Positions 1 through 10,095 of a stretch of DNA of 64,000 nt are shown here, in pieces. Below the pieces are notes generated by a model. The model was given only the letters and a program-made list of their open reading frames with translations. It searched no databases and was not told the DNA's origin. How positions within the stretch are numbered: the stretch's first letter is position 1; each line of letters begins with the position of its first letter. Source of the stretch: Vandiemenella viatica (lineage: Eukaryota > Arthropoda > Insecta > Orthoptera > Morabidae); NCBI GenBank assembly GCA_031002005.1, contig JARYHS010009186.1, positions 248,863,894 through 248,927,893 of the forward strand, in the 5' to 3' direction. Both the position numbers and the translations under genes were made by a program.

Positions 1-59
1 TATATTCTCAACGCCGAGAAAGACTACGTAATTATGTATAAATCAAACCTGTTATCCAT

Positions 60-410
60 TACGTATTTTAATATTAACCACTAGTAAAGAAACTACTATA
101 AAAGGCCTGCTTTGCCCATTTTTATTCACAAATGAAGTATGGAATTATATTCTGGGGTTTATTGTCAGACGTACCAAGTACTTTCAAAATTCAGAAGAGA
201 GCAATAAGAAAAATGATTAATCACAAATCATGGGAATCTTATAGACCCTTATTTAAATATTCTCCCATTACCAAGAATTTACATAACATTTGATTATTGT
301 ACATGAACACTACACAAGGAAACAATTAGATTTGCATATTATGCATACAAAAAAGGTACCAAAATGGAACATTTCACATAGGGATTAAGCTATTCAATAA
401 ATTACCCTAT
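60..410 (+). mobile_element. Decayed LINE reverse-transcriptase C-terminal fragment
   Basis: Conceptual translation on the plus strand gives a stop-interrupted peptide with KYGIIFWG, IQKRAIRKM and KLFNKLP. These resemble the C-terminal part of Jockey/CR1-type non-LTR reverse transcriptases (usual forms YGIIFWGNS, LQKRAIRI, YNKLP). There is no usable start and the reading is broken by stops, so this is a dead fragment. The mariner element beginning at 415 is inserted immediately downstream, apparently into the same remnant. Confidence 0.55.
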
Positions 411-414
411 AATA

Positions 415-1744
415 CGAGGGTCGTCTCAAAAGTAGGTTACACTTAAAAAAAAAAAAAAAAAATAATGCCCAGAATTTGTTTAAAAGGTTATATTTGTGAA
501 ACTACATATATTAGTTATTTTTCTACATAATCTCCTTGAATTTCAATACATTTTTGGTATCGTGGTAAAAGTTTTTTTAATCCAGCGTCATACCATTCTG
601 CCGCCAAACTGGTTAGCCATGTCTGAACTTCTTCTTTGAGAGTTTCTTCGTTTGCGAAGCGTCTTCCCCCAAGGTGTTGTTTCAGCTGTGGAAACAGATG
701 ATAGTAGCTTGGAGCAAGATCAGGGGAGTATGGTGGGTGTCCGAAAACATCCCATCGAAACTCTTCAAGCAGGTCTTGAGTTTGACGAGCAGAGTGTGGA
801 TGATCGTTGTCATGGAACAAAAACACTGTTTTCATCAACTTTCCCCTCCTTCGGTTCTGGATCGCCCTCCTGAGTTTCTTTAACACCTCACAATAGCGTT
901 CAGCTGTTATCGTTGTCCCACGTGGCAGGTAGTCGATCAGCAATACCCCCTTCGAATCCCAGAAGACCGTCGCCATAACCTTCCCAGCTGATTCCACAAC
1001 TTTCACCTTTTTTGGAGTTTGCTCGTCCTTCCCTTTCCACACCATGCTTTGTCTTTTGGTTTCAGGCGTCCAGTGATGGATCCAAGTTTCATCCCCGGTC
1101 ACAATTCGGTCGAATAGGCCATCTCCTTCATCCTCAAAAAACTGCAGAAATTGAAGAGCAGCGTCAACTCTCTGCTCTTTGTGGTGGTCTGAAAGGAGCC
1201 GTGGAACCCACCTTGCACACACTTTGGACAGATGCAGATCATCAGAAATGATTCTGTGAAGCGATGCATGGCTAATTTCAACATTAGGCGGGAGTTGTGA
1301 ATGAATGTCATCGAGCGTAAGGCGACGATTGGCGTCGACGACTCTTCGGACTTCTTCGACAATGTTCGGGGCCCGTGAAGTGGATGGGCGGCCGATTCGT
1401 TGTTCGTCATGTGTTGTTGTCCTGCCTTCAATAAATGATTGGCGCCAATGAGAAACCATTGGCCTCGACATAACGTTTTCACCGTACACACTGCACAACT
1501 CACGGTGAATTTCAGTTGCATTTTTATTTTTTGCCGTTAAAAAACGAATCACACTGCGTACTTCACAATCGGCGGTAGGAGTAAGTGGCTTGATCGCAAC
1601 TGACAAATGAGTCATGGCGGCCTCCTAGGATTTTTACAGTGCTGCCACCACACCCGGACGAAAGTTCCCTGCGAATCCCAGACGTCTCCTGCCAACTGTA
1701 CGGATATAAAAAAATAGTGTAACTTACTTTTGAGACAAGCCTGG
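415..1744 (-). mobile_element. Full-length mariner element with TIRs and TA duplication
   Basis: This is a complete 1330-bp mariner-family DNA transposon, the usual length for the family. The terminal inverted repeats are 415-443 and 1716-1744, 29 bp each, with 25 of 29 positions identical by eye. It is flanked by TA at 413-414 and 1745-1746, the canonical mariner target duplication. One long transposase gene fills the interior on the minus strand. The four TIR mismatches and the catalytic substitution noted for the transposase suggest a copy that no longer moves by itself. Confidence 0.93.
515..1615 (-). CDS. Mariner transposase, intact frame, third catalytic Asp replaced by Tyr
   Basis: The 366-residue frame is uninterrupted, slightly longer than the usual 340-350 residues. 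In order it shows a first helix-turn-helix (about residues 18-62), a GRPSTS linker (75-80), a second helix-turn-helix (about 85-125), the WVPRLL motif (136-141, usually WVPHEL), TGDETW with catalytic Asp175, HDN with catalytic Asp269, and YSPDLAPS (296-303). The D,D34D triad expects Asp at residue 304, 34 residues after Asp269. The codon at 704-706 reads TAC (Tyr), one base from GAC. The enzyme would cut and paste mariner DNA at TA sites, but without the third metal ligand it should be inactive. The conserved protein may start downstream of the first Met, because residues 1-17 are not family-typical. Confidence 0.92.
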   Translation of the reverse strand: MTHLSVAIKPLTPTADCEVRSVIRFLTAKNKNATEIHRELCSVYGENVMSRPMVSHWRQSFIEGRTTTHDEQRIGRPSTSRAPNIVEEVRRVVDANRRLTLDDIHSQLPPNVEISHASLHRIISDDLHLSKVCARWVPRLLSDHHKEQRVDAALQFLQFFEDEGDGLFDRIVTGDETWIHHWTPETKRQSMVWKGKDEQTPKKVKVVESAGKVMATVFWDSKGVLLIDYLPRGTTITAERYCEVLKKLRRAIQNRRRGKLMKTVFLFHDNDHPHSARQTQDLLEEFRWDVFGHPPYSPDLAPSYYHLFPQLKQHLGGRRFANEETLKEEVQTWLTSLAAEWYDAGLKKLLPRYQKCIEIQGDYVEK

Positions 1745-1959
1745 TATACAAAAATCAATATCAATAAGGGTAAATTTTGAGAAAATGTTGATGTCATATC
1801 TTCAATACTCTTCAATACTTTTACTCTGTAGAAGTACTAACTGAAACAATTTAATGTAAATATCTTAATTTATAATTGACGTGTCTGATACCATTATGTA
1901 TAAAGTACATGTATATGATTTAGAGGAGAAATAAAATACTACTACTACTAATAATAACT

Positions 1960-3080
1960 TCTTTCCTCCCCCTATCCTTTCCAAAACATGCTCATTTCGG
2001 AATTTCATCTGTACACTTAATTTTCAGCATCCTTCTATAACACAATGTTTCAAATGCTTCAATTTTCCCCCTTTTTTTTTTTTTGTATTCCTCAAGTCCG
2101 TGGGTCACTACATAGAAGCTCCACATATAGAGTTCTTTCTGAGTTCTAGATACATATTTGAAACTAAACAAATTTTCATTTTCATTAAGGCTCTTTTTGA
2201 TAGTGCTATTCTGATTTTAACATCATTCCTGCTTCAGCCATCAGTTGTAATCTTTCTAAGTAGCAGAATTCACTTACTTCTCCTAATGCATCCAATCCTA
2301 TTTTTATATTTGATATACTATTATTTCTGTCATTTTTGCTATATTTCATCACTTTTGTCTTGCTTTGGTTTATATTTAGACCAAAATCTTCCTTCAGCAT
2401 TTTGTTCATGCCATTCAGTAATTTTTCAATATATTTTTTTTTTATCTGCTTAACGTCTCTCTAACAGTGATGTCTTTAGAGACGGGAAAGGATGGGGGAC
2501 AAGGAATGGGAAGGAATTCGGCCATGGCCTTCTGAAGGAAGCATCCCGGCATTTGCCTGGAGTGATTTGGGAAACCATGGAAAACCCAAATCTGGATGCC
2601 CGGACGGGGATTCGAACCGCCGTCCTCCCGAATGTGAGGCCAGAACACTAGCCGTTACACCACCACGCTTGGTTTTTTCAATATCCTCAGTCCGTTCTGC
2701 TAATAGGACAATGTCATCAGCAAATTGTAGCATATTGATGTTTCATCCTTGATAATTGTGCCACATTCAAAACTTTCTTTCACTTCCTTTATTGCTTCCT
2801 CTACATACAAGTTTAATATTAATGGGGATAGACTACAACTTTGTCCCACACCCTTTTTAAGTGAAGCAGGCCTCTCAAAATTCTCTATTTGATTCCTATA
2901 TAGATTATAAAGTATTATTTTATCTTGATATTTTACACAGGACTTCTTTAAAAAATTTAACATCTTAACATTATGAAAACCTTTTTCTAAATCAACAAAC
3001 ACCATAAAAGTATCTTTGCTCCCCTGCATCCATCCAAAAGCATTAACACAATACACTATACTGCACTATCTGCAGGATAC
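1960..3080 (-). mobile_element. LINE (family A) reverse-transcriptase remnant split by a SINE
   Basis: On the minus strand the RT palm is recognisable: VFVDLEKGFHNV, a KKGVGQSCSLSPLILNLY segment, and FADDIVLLAE with the catalytic FADD box near 2715-2735. After a SINE insertion (2433-2673) the protein resumes with MNKMLKEDFGLNINQSKTKVM. Several frame changes and stops make it a pseudogene. The 5' part is missing beyond about 3080 and the 3' part is truncated near 1960. The same family recurs at 32150, 33730, 44045, 47995 and 61540. The C-terminal wording (YGSETW, EMWCYRRM) resembles RTE/BovB-like insect LINEs, but I do not assign a clade. Confidence 0.8.
2433..2673 (-). mobile_element. Full-length tRNA-derived SINE (241 bp) with 11-bp TSD
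   Basis: Read on the minus strand it begins with a tRNA-like head containing an A-box-like TGGTGTAACGG and a B box GGTTCGAATCC, followed by a conserved body and a short A-rich tail. The flanking 11-bp duplication TTTTTCAATAT occurs at 2422-2432 and 2674-2684, so the insertion boundaries are exact. The target is the reverse-transcriptase frame of a LINE, between the FADD-box segment and the following conserved block. At least a dozen other copies of this SINE lie in the window. Confidence 0.92.
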
Positions 3081-3460
3081 TAACCTTTAATCTACTGACA
3101 TGTTTTACAATAACTACCATTTCCGTCGTGTGTCGTACATGTCTCAGATTAAATATTGCTAGATATTTTGACAGATTGGATTCAATAATTTTATTTTCTA
3201 CTACTCAAAAATTTTGTTTGCGTGTCAGGGAACTAAGAATCTATTTTCTGATTTACCATGAAATTTTGATAACCAAAATAATTAAAGATTTCACTGACCT
3301 CTCTACTAAAACTGAAATGAGATCAAAGCTAAAGGAGTAACTGAATAAGGACTGAAATAGCTATTTATTGAAAATAAATAAATAGAGAAACATGGAAAAA
3401 TCAAAATAAAGCTGTGATTCAGAATGGACCACAGCATTCTCTGTGGATCAATCTACTCAC
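3081..3460. other. AT-rich Dg intron sequence, nothing recognised
   Basis: This is low-GC sequence between the LINE remnant and Dg exon 11. I see no coding, RNA or repeat signature beyond short A/T runs. Confidence 0.5.
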
Positions 3461-3871
3461 CAGCTGGTACTCTTCACTTCCTACATCACTAGGAAGAGGT
3501 ATGCCATAAAACTCCTGATTCTTTTCATCAAACTGCAGCCAGTTGTCCTGTGAAATGGGTGTTCTGTCCATAGTGAGCAAGGACAATCTCATATTTCGGG
3601 CATTGCCTTCCTCAGGATCATAGAATGAGTCTTCAGGCACCACAAACACCAACAACTCCCCAACAGTTGCTTTGATGTGGTCCACCTGGTTACGTGGTAC
3701 AGGAGGGAAATTCTCATGGGAACTTGGTGGAGGTGCAAGTGGCTCTTCAGGCTTTGTTGCCAACTCACACTGTCCAATCCCATGAAAAGAAACCTTCTTC
3801 ACTTTTATTTCTGGGGCTAGGAGGTCTCTCAGAGCTTTCGAAGGTTCCCCGTCACCATTTGAGACCAATCT
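3461..3871 (-). CDS. Dg: Dystroglycan exon 11: end of S2/SEA-like domain and third cadherin-like domain
   Basis: 137 codons, phase 0 at both ends. The acceptor is CAG at 3874-3872 after a T-rich tract and the donor is GTGAGT at 3460-3455. The first 30 or so residues (GEPSKALRDLLAPEI, then FHGIGQCE) match the vertebrate segment after CPKEQI, including the second Cys of the conserved disulfide. A proline-rich linker follows. Then comes a complete dystroglycan-type cadherin-like unit: NQVDHIKATVGELL, VVPEDSFYDPEEGN, NWLQFDEKNQEFYG, then DVGSEEYQLV. Vertebrate dystroglycan has only two such units, and this is the third seen here. The protein continues in frame into exons left of the window. Confidence 0.93.
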
Positions 3872-6216
3872 CTGCACAAAAAGAAATCAAATTATTTCCT
3901 ACTTCTCTAATCAGTTTTCAAAGACAAGAATTATTTATAATTTCCTCTCCACCAGCTTTGAAATTTGAAGAAATCTTTAATACTGCAAATGTTACTACAG
4001 TGAAGTTGAAATTATTACCTCCCCCACCCCGGAACACTTTCTCCAATCAATTACAAATGTGAATTTTTTTCCTCTTTCAAGATAACCTGCAAGAAGACTT
4101 CCTGGTGTTTAAAAAATTTATGAACCGTCACAGCCTGTCTGGGTCTTATAACAAAGCATTTAGTTCTGTCTGAAGACAACTTTCTAATAATCCTGTGTGT
4201 TCTCTGTTAGCTTTGATGTTTAGGACCTAGAATGGTTAGCAGTTATTGACTATTAATTTGCTCAAATTAATCTTTCAACATAGTTTCAGCACATTCATAG
4301 ACATTCATAATGGCCATTTATCATAATGAACAATAAATCTATCAAATTTTTCTTACACATTTTAACTACTATACTGCTCTGGGATGAACCATTTAATTAG
4401 TACATTTTGCCTCTGAAAAACCAGAACAACTGAGGAATAAATAGGAGAACTTCATTGGTGTTTGATACTTAACACATTGCATGCATCTCTGGTACATATA
4501 GAATCATCATATGATGGTCTTAAGATTTCAATGCTTCAAAATCCTGTTTACAGATCTCAATGGTACACTATTATATAAAGATTATTCTTAAAGATTCTGG
4601 TAGAATTCTGCAAATATTTTTTCTAAACTTACCAACAAAAAAATACAGCCTCTTGATACAAACTTATTGGTACTGGGAACAGTATGATTTCATGTACGTA
4701 AATTGACGTACTTCCACCCAGACAACCAATATAAAATCAACAATGACTTCAGAACAGTAATCTTGTTGTAGGCCATGTTCCGCAGTTGTTGCATAAATAT
4801 TTTTGAATAAAAAATCCGTCTTCTAACAACTGTTTTTTATTGACTTGTATCTACCAGACGCGAAACGCGTCTGGTAGATACAAGTCAATAAAAAACAGTT
4901 GTTAGAAGACGGATTTTTTATTCAAAATGACTTCAGAAGTCTGCACAACCACAGTATGATTTTAGTTATTTTATAATAATCTCCGTTTTCATAACCAAGT
5001 GCAGTATATTGTATGCCAGACACTTTAGGGTATCCCTTCAAACATCATGTAAAGAGGCTGATTGGGTATGTTGATATGTTAAGAGTATTTCGAGGTAATT
5101 AAATAAATGTTTTAGAGAGGTCAATAAGAAATGCTGTTACTCACTCCTGTATATTTTATGAAAAATTCCAACAATTTTCCTCTGTAGCAAAGTCTTACTG
5201 ATACTGTGATGATAAGATATTAACCGCCAATAGGAAACATCAGAAGAAAAATATCATTTTTAACAATTCTTCTTTGGGCTAAACTTATCCAATACAACAG
5301 AATTGAGATATACCAAATATCAGGGAAGCACATAACACTGTATCAGCATATGCTGCTTTTATGAAGTAGCTATAAAGCATCCTCCTAGGTAGTTATTAAA
5401 ACATGTTCAAAAATAACAACCAGGATATGCGACAAAACTCTGGAACTTCATTTAAGGATTGGTTAATATTGTACTTCAGGATTAAAGATGCTACATTTGA
5501 GTTTATATGAAAATATTATGCCAAACATATTAAATTCCAGAATTACATTTTTTTACGGTTAATGGAGTATAGCCGAAGTATGTTCTGTCTTCATTACAAA
5601 CCGGAAGAAAAGATTATTGAGTGACCCAACTAACCCCTTTCTTATTTATTAAATACACCAATGCAACTGTGGTTGGATTTCATCTATTGTTGGAAGTGTT
5701 TTGCCTCTTGTTAAAGAATCTTCAGTGTTCACTGTAATATATGTATGTTTTTGGTTTTTAAATTTTCATACAGAATGGTTGTGTTTACATATCCTACAAT
5801 TATTCTCATATTTATGTGTAGAAGAGTAACATACATTTCCATCATGAGGTGTGTTAGTTGGCCAGCTCAGTCATGAATAATGAGAATAATAACAAAAGAT
5901 TCCTTCCAAACTTATTTGATCATCAGCTGTTAACAAATATTATTACAGAGTTTCAAGCATTAGCACTAACGAAATTACATATAATTTTTTAAATATATAA
6001 ACACATTTACTCCCTATGTCTGTATTCATTAAGTCATTATGAACTAAAATTTGATTTAGTTAACCCTGACAAAGGCCTTCCATAATCTGTGAAAAATATT
6101 TTTTTAAAAAAGTACCTACAATATTACTTATGTAAGACTGAAATTCCTTATTCTGTCACTTAACTACACCAGAATCCAAATACATGATAAAACTTCAACT
6201 GACAGAAGTGTCTTAC
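3872..6216 (-). other. Dg: Dg intron 10
   Basis: The intron is AT-rich and contains the hairpin insertion at 4755-4925. The remainder (3875-4740 and 4940-6215) shows no recognisable gene, RNA or repeat. Confidence 0.7.
4755..4925 (+). mobile_element. Hairpin insertion E1 with 13-bp target-site duplication
   Basis: This is a 171-bp insertion flanked by the 13-bp duplication AATGACTTCAGAA (4742-4754 and 4926-4938). It starts with a 46-bp non-palindromic head that contains TAGGCCATGTTCCGCAG. The rest is a perfect inverted repeat of 62-bp arms (4801-4862 and 4866-4927) around an AAA loop, which runs to the insertion end and two bases into the duplication. There is no open frame and no poly(A). 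It shares this architecture with 17626-17746 and 46375-46489. The duplication argues against a fold-back sequencing artefact. Confidence 0.8.
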
Positions 6217-6568
6217 CTTGTATAACCTGTCAATATCTTCCTTGGGACAATGTGAACGGGGCAAAGAGTCATTAGTCCAGGTGAATATGAAGGGATCGAC
6301 AACAGTCAAGTTACGAACGGTGATTCGACTGGTGTCAGGATCCCCATAAAGGGCTGCCAACCGATCCAGCACCATTAACTGCCAATCCACTGCTGTAGGG
6401 AACTCGCCCTTCTTCTCAATACGCAGCTGCAAACTGAATTCATGGTTAACGGTGCGGCGGCCCTTATGGTGCTGTACCATCAATTCGAGGTTGTCAGACA
6501 CTGTTTTTCCTTCTCTGTCCATTGCCTCGATAACAAAGGTCCACCTTGAAACCTGTTCTTCCAAAGGC
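6217..6568 (-). CDS. Dg: Dystroglycan exon 10: end of cadherin-like 2 and S2/SEA-like domain
   Basis: 352 bases, entering in phase 2 (first base completes a Leu codon with exon 9) and leaving in phase 0. The acceptor is CAG at 6571-6569 and the donor is GTAAGA at 6216-6211. It begins PLEEQVSRWTFVIEAMDREG, the last strands of cadherin-like 2. Then comes the S2/SEA-like module with LAALYGDPDTSRITVRNLT, FTWTNDSLPRS and CPKEDI. These correspond to vertebrate LAFAFGDRNCSTITLQNIT, VEWTNNTLP and CPKEQI. Two N-glycosylation sequons (NLT, NDS) sit where the vertebrate protein has NIT and NNT. The vertebrate Gly-Ser alpha/beta cleavage pair after NIT is not present: here the residues are VVDPF. Confidence 0.95.
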
Positions 6569-8030
6569 CTGTCGCATAACAAATATACAATGTAGATTAT
6601 TCAGTATTCAAACAATATTACATAATTTCAATCAAAGTAATAATTTCCCTTCACATTTTTTTTGTCTTAATCTGAAAGTAATTTAATTTTTTGAAATTTC
6701 ATTTCTACACCTGCAGGGAGGAGTGAGAGAGACATTCAGTCTGCTAACCAAGTAGGACTGTGAATAGTGTTTGCTGTATTATTTAAATTGCAAAAAGTTT
6801 ATTTAAAAGCAATAAAGTGGAGGAAAAGTAAACTTTCTAATCATATGGTATCTGAGGGGAACAACCAAGAATCTTACCCAAACTTTTTGAGATCTTCAAC
6901 TTCCTCCTCAATACGAAAGATTTGAACCCAAGTAAAAAATAATTTTCTACACTGCAGAACATTATGGTTTAATGTCTGACTGCCCTGGTGACTTCTTATC
7001 TATTTTATTTGGAATATTTTCATTACTATGCAATATTTGTAACAAAACAAAAAATCCACTCATGCTACATCTGCATCAAAAATCAAAGGTGGTGAGCAAT
7101 TCCATAAATGCAACTAAGTTTGTATGTAGACACTCAAGTGAATTAATAAACTATTCAAATCTCATTTCCGCTTGTCTCAAGGCATTTACCTCACAGAACA
7201 ACAAAGTTTCATTTTATGTACTCTTATTAATTAAAATTTAGTATCCAAAAGGTAAGAGTATATTCACATAAATACTATATGAATCATAAGTATAAATTAT
7301 CCAATTTATTTGGAGGGAGGAGTAGAAGCTAGTCCAATTTATCCCATTGAAACATTATTTCTAGTAATTATATTCATGTAAAAATGAAGCTTTTCATGGC
7401 ATTTTAAATAAATAGTCTCCATATGGTTTTGAACAAAGAGACATTTTTATTCCATGGTCAGCACACTTTACTTATTATACATGCATCCACAAGATTCAGT
7501 CACAGGAGTTACATGACTGGTCAGAAGTTACTAGTAATGACTAACATGCAAATCAAGTCTTCATTATTGCTCAAGGTGACTGTACTCAGTTTTACTGGTA
7601 GACTTGAAATGATTCACTTGGTTGTCGAGATTGCCTGAATTCTGTTCTCCTAGACAGAATTTTATCAGTTTGTGGTCAGTGGCAATAGGGACTTATGACA
7701 TGTATTGTAATCACTTGCAGCAAGTGATGCTCTTCTCTTTTTCCTTATTTATATTTATAAAATGTGATAGGATAGGTAGCACAATCTTCCAAGAAAAAAA
7801 TGTTTTGGGTCAAAAAGTATGAAAAGTGTTGAAAATCAATTGTCTCTTACTCTTATGAAAGTAAAGAACTTTTGCATTAGAAACCATCTTTTTTTCAAGC
7901 ATATTTTAAATTTTTCTTTTAACTTTTGAGAATTCCATTATTACCACCTTTTTTGGTCAAAGACTCTGCTCAGGTTTACTTCAGAATAGCAAATGAAAGA
8001 TGTATCCACTGTATTCTGCAACTTTATTTA
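6569..8030 (-). other. Right part of Dg intron 9, nothing recognised
   Basis: AT-rich intronic sequence with short A/T runs. The frames at 6972-7241, 7423-7638 and 7622-7822 have no family resemblance and AT-driven composition. I see no gene, RNA or repeat here. Confidence 0.6.
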
Positions 8031-8051
8031 GTTTTTTTACAATTATTATTG

Positions 8052-8274
8052 ATGGCTTTACGCCTCATCGACGTCTTTAGAGGCGGGATGGGACTGAGGA
8101 CAAGGAATGGGAAGGAATTCGGCCATGGCCTTTTGAAGGAAGCATCCCGGCATTCGCCTGGCGTGATTTGGGGAAACCATGGTAAAGCCAACTCTGGATG
8201 CCCGGACAGGGATTCGAACTGGTGTCCTCCCAAATGTGAGGCCAGAGCGTTAACCACTCATCCACCACGCTCGG
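8052..8274 (-). mobile_element. tRNA-derived SINE copy in Dg intron 9
   Basis: Minus-strand copy of the same SINE as 2433-2673, with the tRNA-like head at the right (B box degenerate: AGTTCGAATCC) and body words GGCCATGGCC and CATCCCGGCATTCGCC. It is more diverged from the 2433 copy. The left end runs into a T-rich stretch at 8031-8040 that may be the old A tail. Confidence 0.85.
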
Positions 8275-8839
8275 TGTTTCTTTCTGGTTAACCCAGGCCT
8301 GTGATAATACTCTCGGGATAAAGTTTTCACCTTCTTAGGATAAGGAATCAAATAATGTAAACAGATGTTTAAACACACATGCTTATATGCACATGTCACT
8401 TCCTTAGCAAGCCAAAGAGAACACACTTTCCTGAATTCATTGATTTCAGGTAAACCAGCTTCACTGACCACAGATTTATTTTATTTTATTTTTTTACACA
8501 ACAGTTTCACAACTATTTCTTCTTTGACTTTTTTTTTTTTTTTTAAATTATCATCTCTACAATGAGAAAGCACATTCCATACCAATAACACATTCATATA
8601 TTAACCACATCTTCAGGTACTAATAAAGATCATTACCACAAACAAATTCTCTTCTTCGACACAGTTTATAAATTAGCAGTTATTCCCACAAATTCATCTT
8701 GTAGAGCTAAAAAAAACATTCTAGTCACCCTTTGTCAAACAACATTAAACTATAGTGTATATTAACCATGAGTATTAAGGTGTAGTGAAATGTTGCATAG
8801 AATGGCTCTTTACCGATCCTTGTCATGTGTAGCCAAGTC

Positions 8840-8945
8840 GAAGCACAGATTACATCTACATCTACATCTACATATATACGCTGCAATTCACAAAATTGTG
8901 GGTGGCAGAGGGTGCTCAGCACCAAAGCTAATCTCTTTGTTGTGC
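8840..8945 (+). repeat. ACATCT microsatellite and GGCAGAGGGTGC dispersed motif
   Basis: A short (ACATCT)n run is followed by CAATTCACAAAATTGTGG and GGTGGCAGAGGGTGCTCAGC. The order (microsatellite, imperfect CAC/GTG hairpin, GGCGGAGGGT-type box) is the same as at 39265-39310 and, reversed, at 44287-44350. I take it as a dispersed insect repeat, probably the end of a SINE or LINE. Confidence 0.5.
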
Positions 8946-9761
8946 ATTCCAATCCCTGTGTGTGCTGTACATCATGATAGTGACCAGTTGTAATTTTATG
9001 CACCACTGTTCAGGGATCATTTCCACACTATAGCCTCTGTGATAGATACTGAACACTGCATTTTTCTTCTCTCTTAAGCAGTTGGCTTTGTTCATTAATT
9101 ACTGAAGTAGGCTTTATTAAATGAATAATGTGATGCAACTTGTTTTGTTTCTATTATTGATAAGAAATTCCTTTTCACTGTGTTTGTATTAATGCAAGTT
9201 CATGTAGAGAGGATTAAACTCAATCCACCTACCCGATTCAGTCTGAGTCAATAAGCTGTTGAGGTAAATTAGTTCTTGGCTTGAGCCAAGTAATTCTGAA
9301 ATGCAGAATGCTTATCTGCTTCCAATACTATTACAGAAAATCTTCCCTGCCTTCAGGCCACCTCTTAACTAACTGTCATTCACATGCCTCCCGGTGCATC
9401 TAATCTATTAACGTCTTCTTAAGAAAAACATACATTGCTCTGTCCACCTTCCGAGGACATAGTGCTTTTCACAATTCCTTAAAAACAATCACAAATGCAG
9501 CCTGCCTGGTCAAAAGAGAGCAGAGAGCACATTGTTGCATCCCTGCGATAATGGATCAAAACATCAGCTGTCCGCTTTGACTGTCATAAAAAAATATGTA
9601 AGATATATACAACAACAATGAATTTCTCTCATTGAATCACCCATTACACAACCCTTATTCAATCACAAAATCATGTTTTTGCACAAACCCTATCATTACT
9701 TTTACATACGGTGAATTAAAAAAAGAAAGTGAGATTCTTTGATTGCTAACAAGATACTTAC
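8946..9761 (-). other. Dg intron 9, left part, nothing recognised
   Basis: AT-rich intronic DNA leading to the exon 9 donor. No repeat or coding signal was identified. Confidence 0.5.
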
Positions 9762-9908
9762 AGAGCATAGACTTCCTGCTTCTCAGAATCAAACTGTACC
9801 CAGTAAGATGGTGGCACTAATGTCCCTTCAGTTGTCTTAAACACCAGCCTCAGGTTCCGTGTGTTGCCATCTTCTAAGTCCGAGAAAACATCCTCAGGTA
9901 CAATGTAC
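9762..9908 (-). CDS. Dg: Dystroglycan exon 9: core of cadherin-like domain 2
   Basis: 147 bases, entering and leaving in phase 2. The acceptor is CAG at 9911-9909 and the donor is GTAAGT at 9761-9756. It encodes YIVPEDVFSDLEDGNTRNL and YWVQFDSEKQEVYA, equivalent to vertebrate VKIPSDTFYDHEDTTTDKL and SWVQFNSNSQLMYG. The acidic LEDGNTRN turn and the WVQF strand are family signatures. Its entry phase requires an upstream exon ending two bases into an Arg codon, which fixes the reading of the 3' end of exon 8. Confidence 0.95.
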
Positions 9909-10095
9909 CTGCAACAATAAATAGAAAGTTTTACTAATATATTACACAACACATAGAAGATCTTTAATGAAGTGAAATATCTAAATATACACTGAAATGA
10001 AGTCTTTACAGATATCCTGAAGTTCACTTTTGACCAACACTACAAATAACTTTTTTGTTTGTTTTTAATGTTCTTCACATTAAGGGAGTTGTAAT

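Noticed and set aside
4801..4927. The perfect palindrome as a fold-back sequencing or assembly artefact
   Set aside because: It lies within an insertion bounded by a 13-bp direct duplication and a non-palindromic head, and two other insertions have the same plan.
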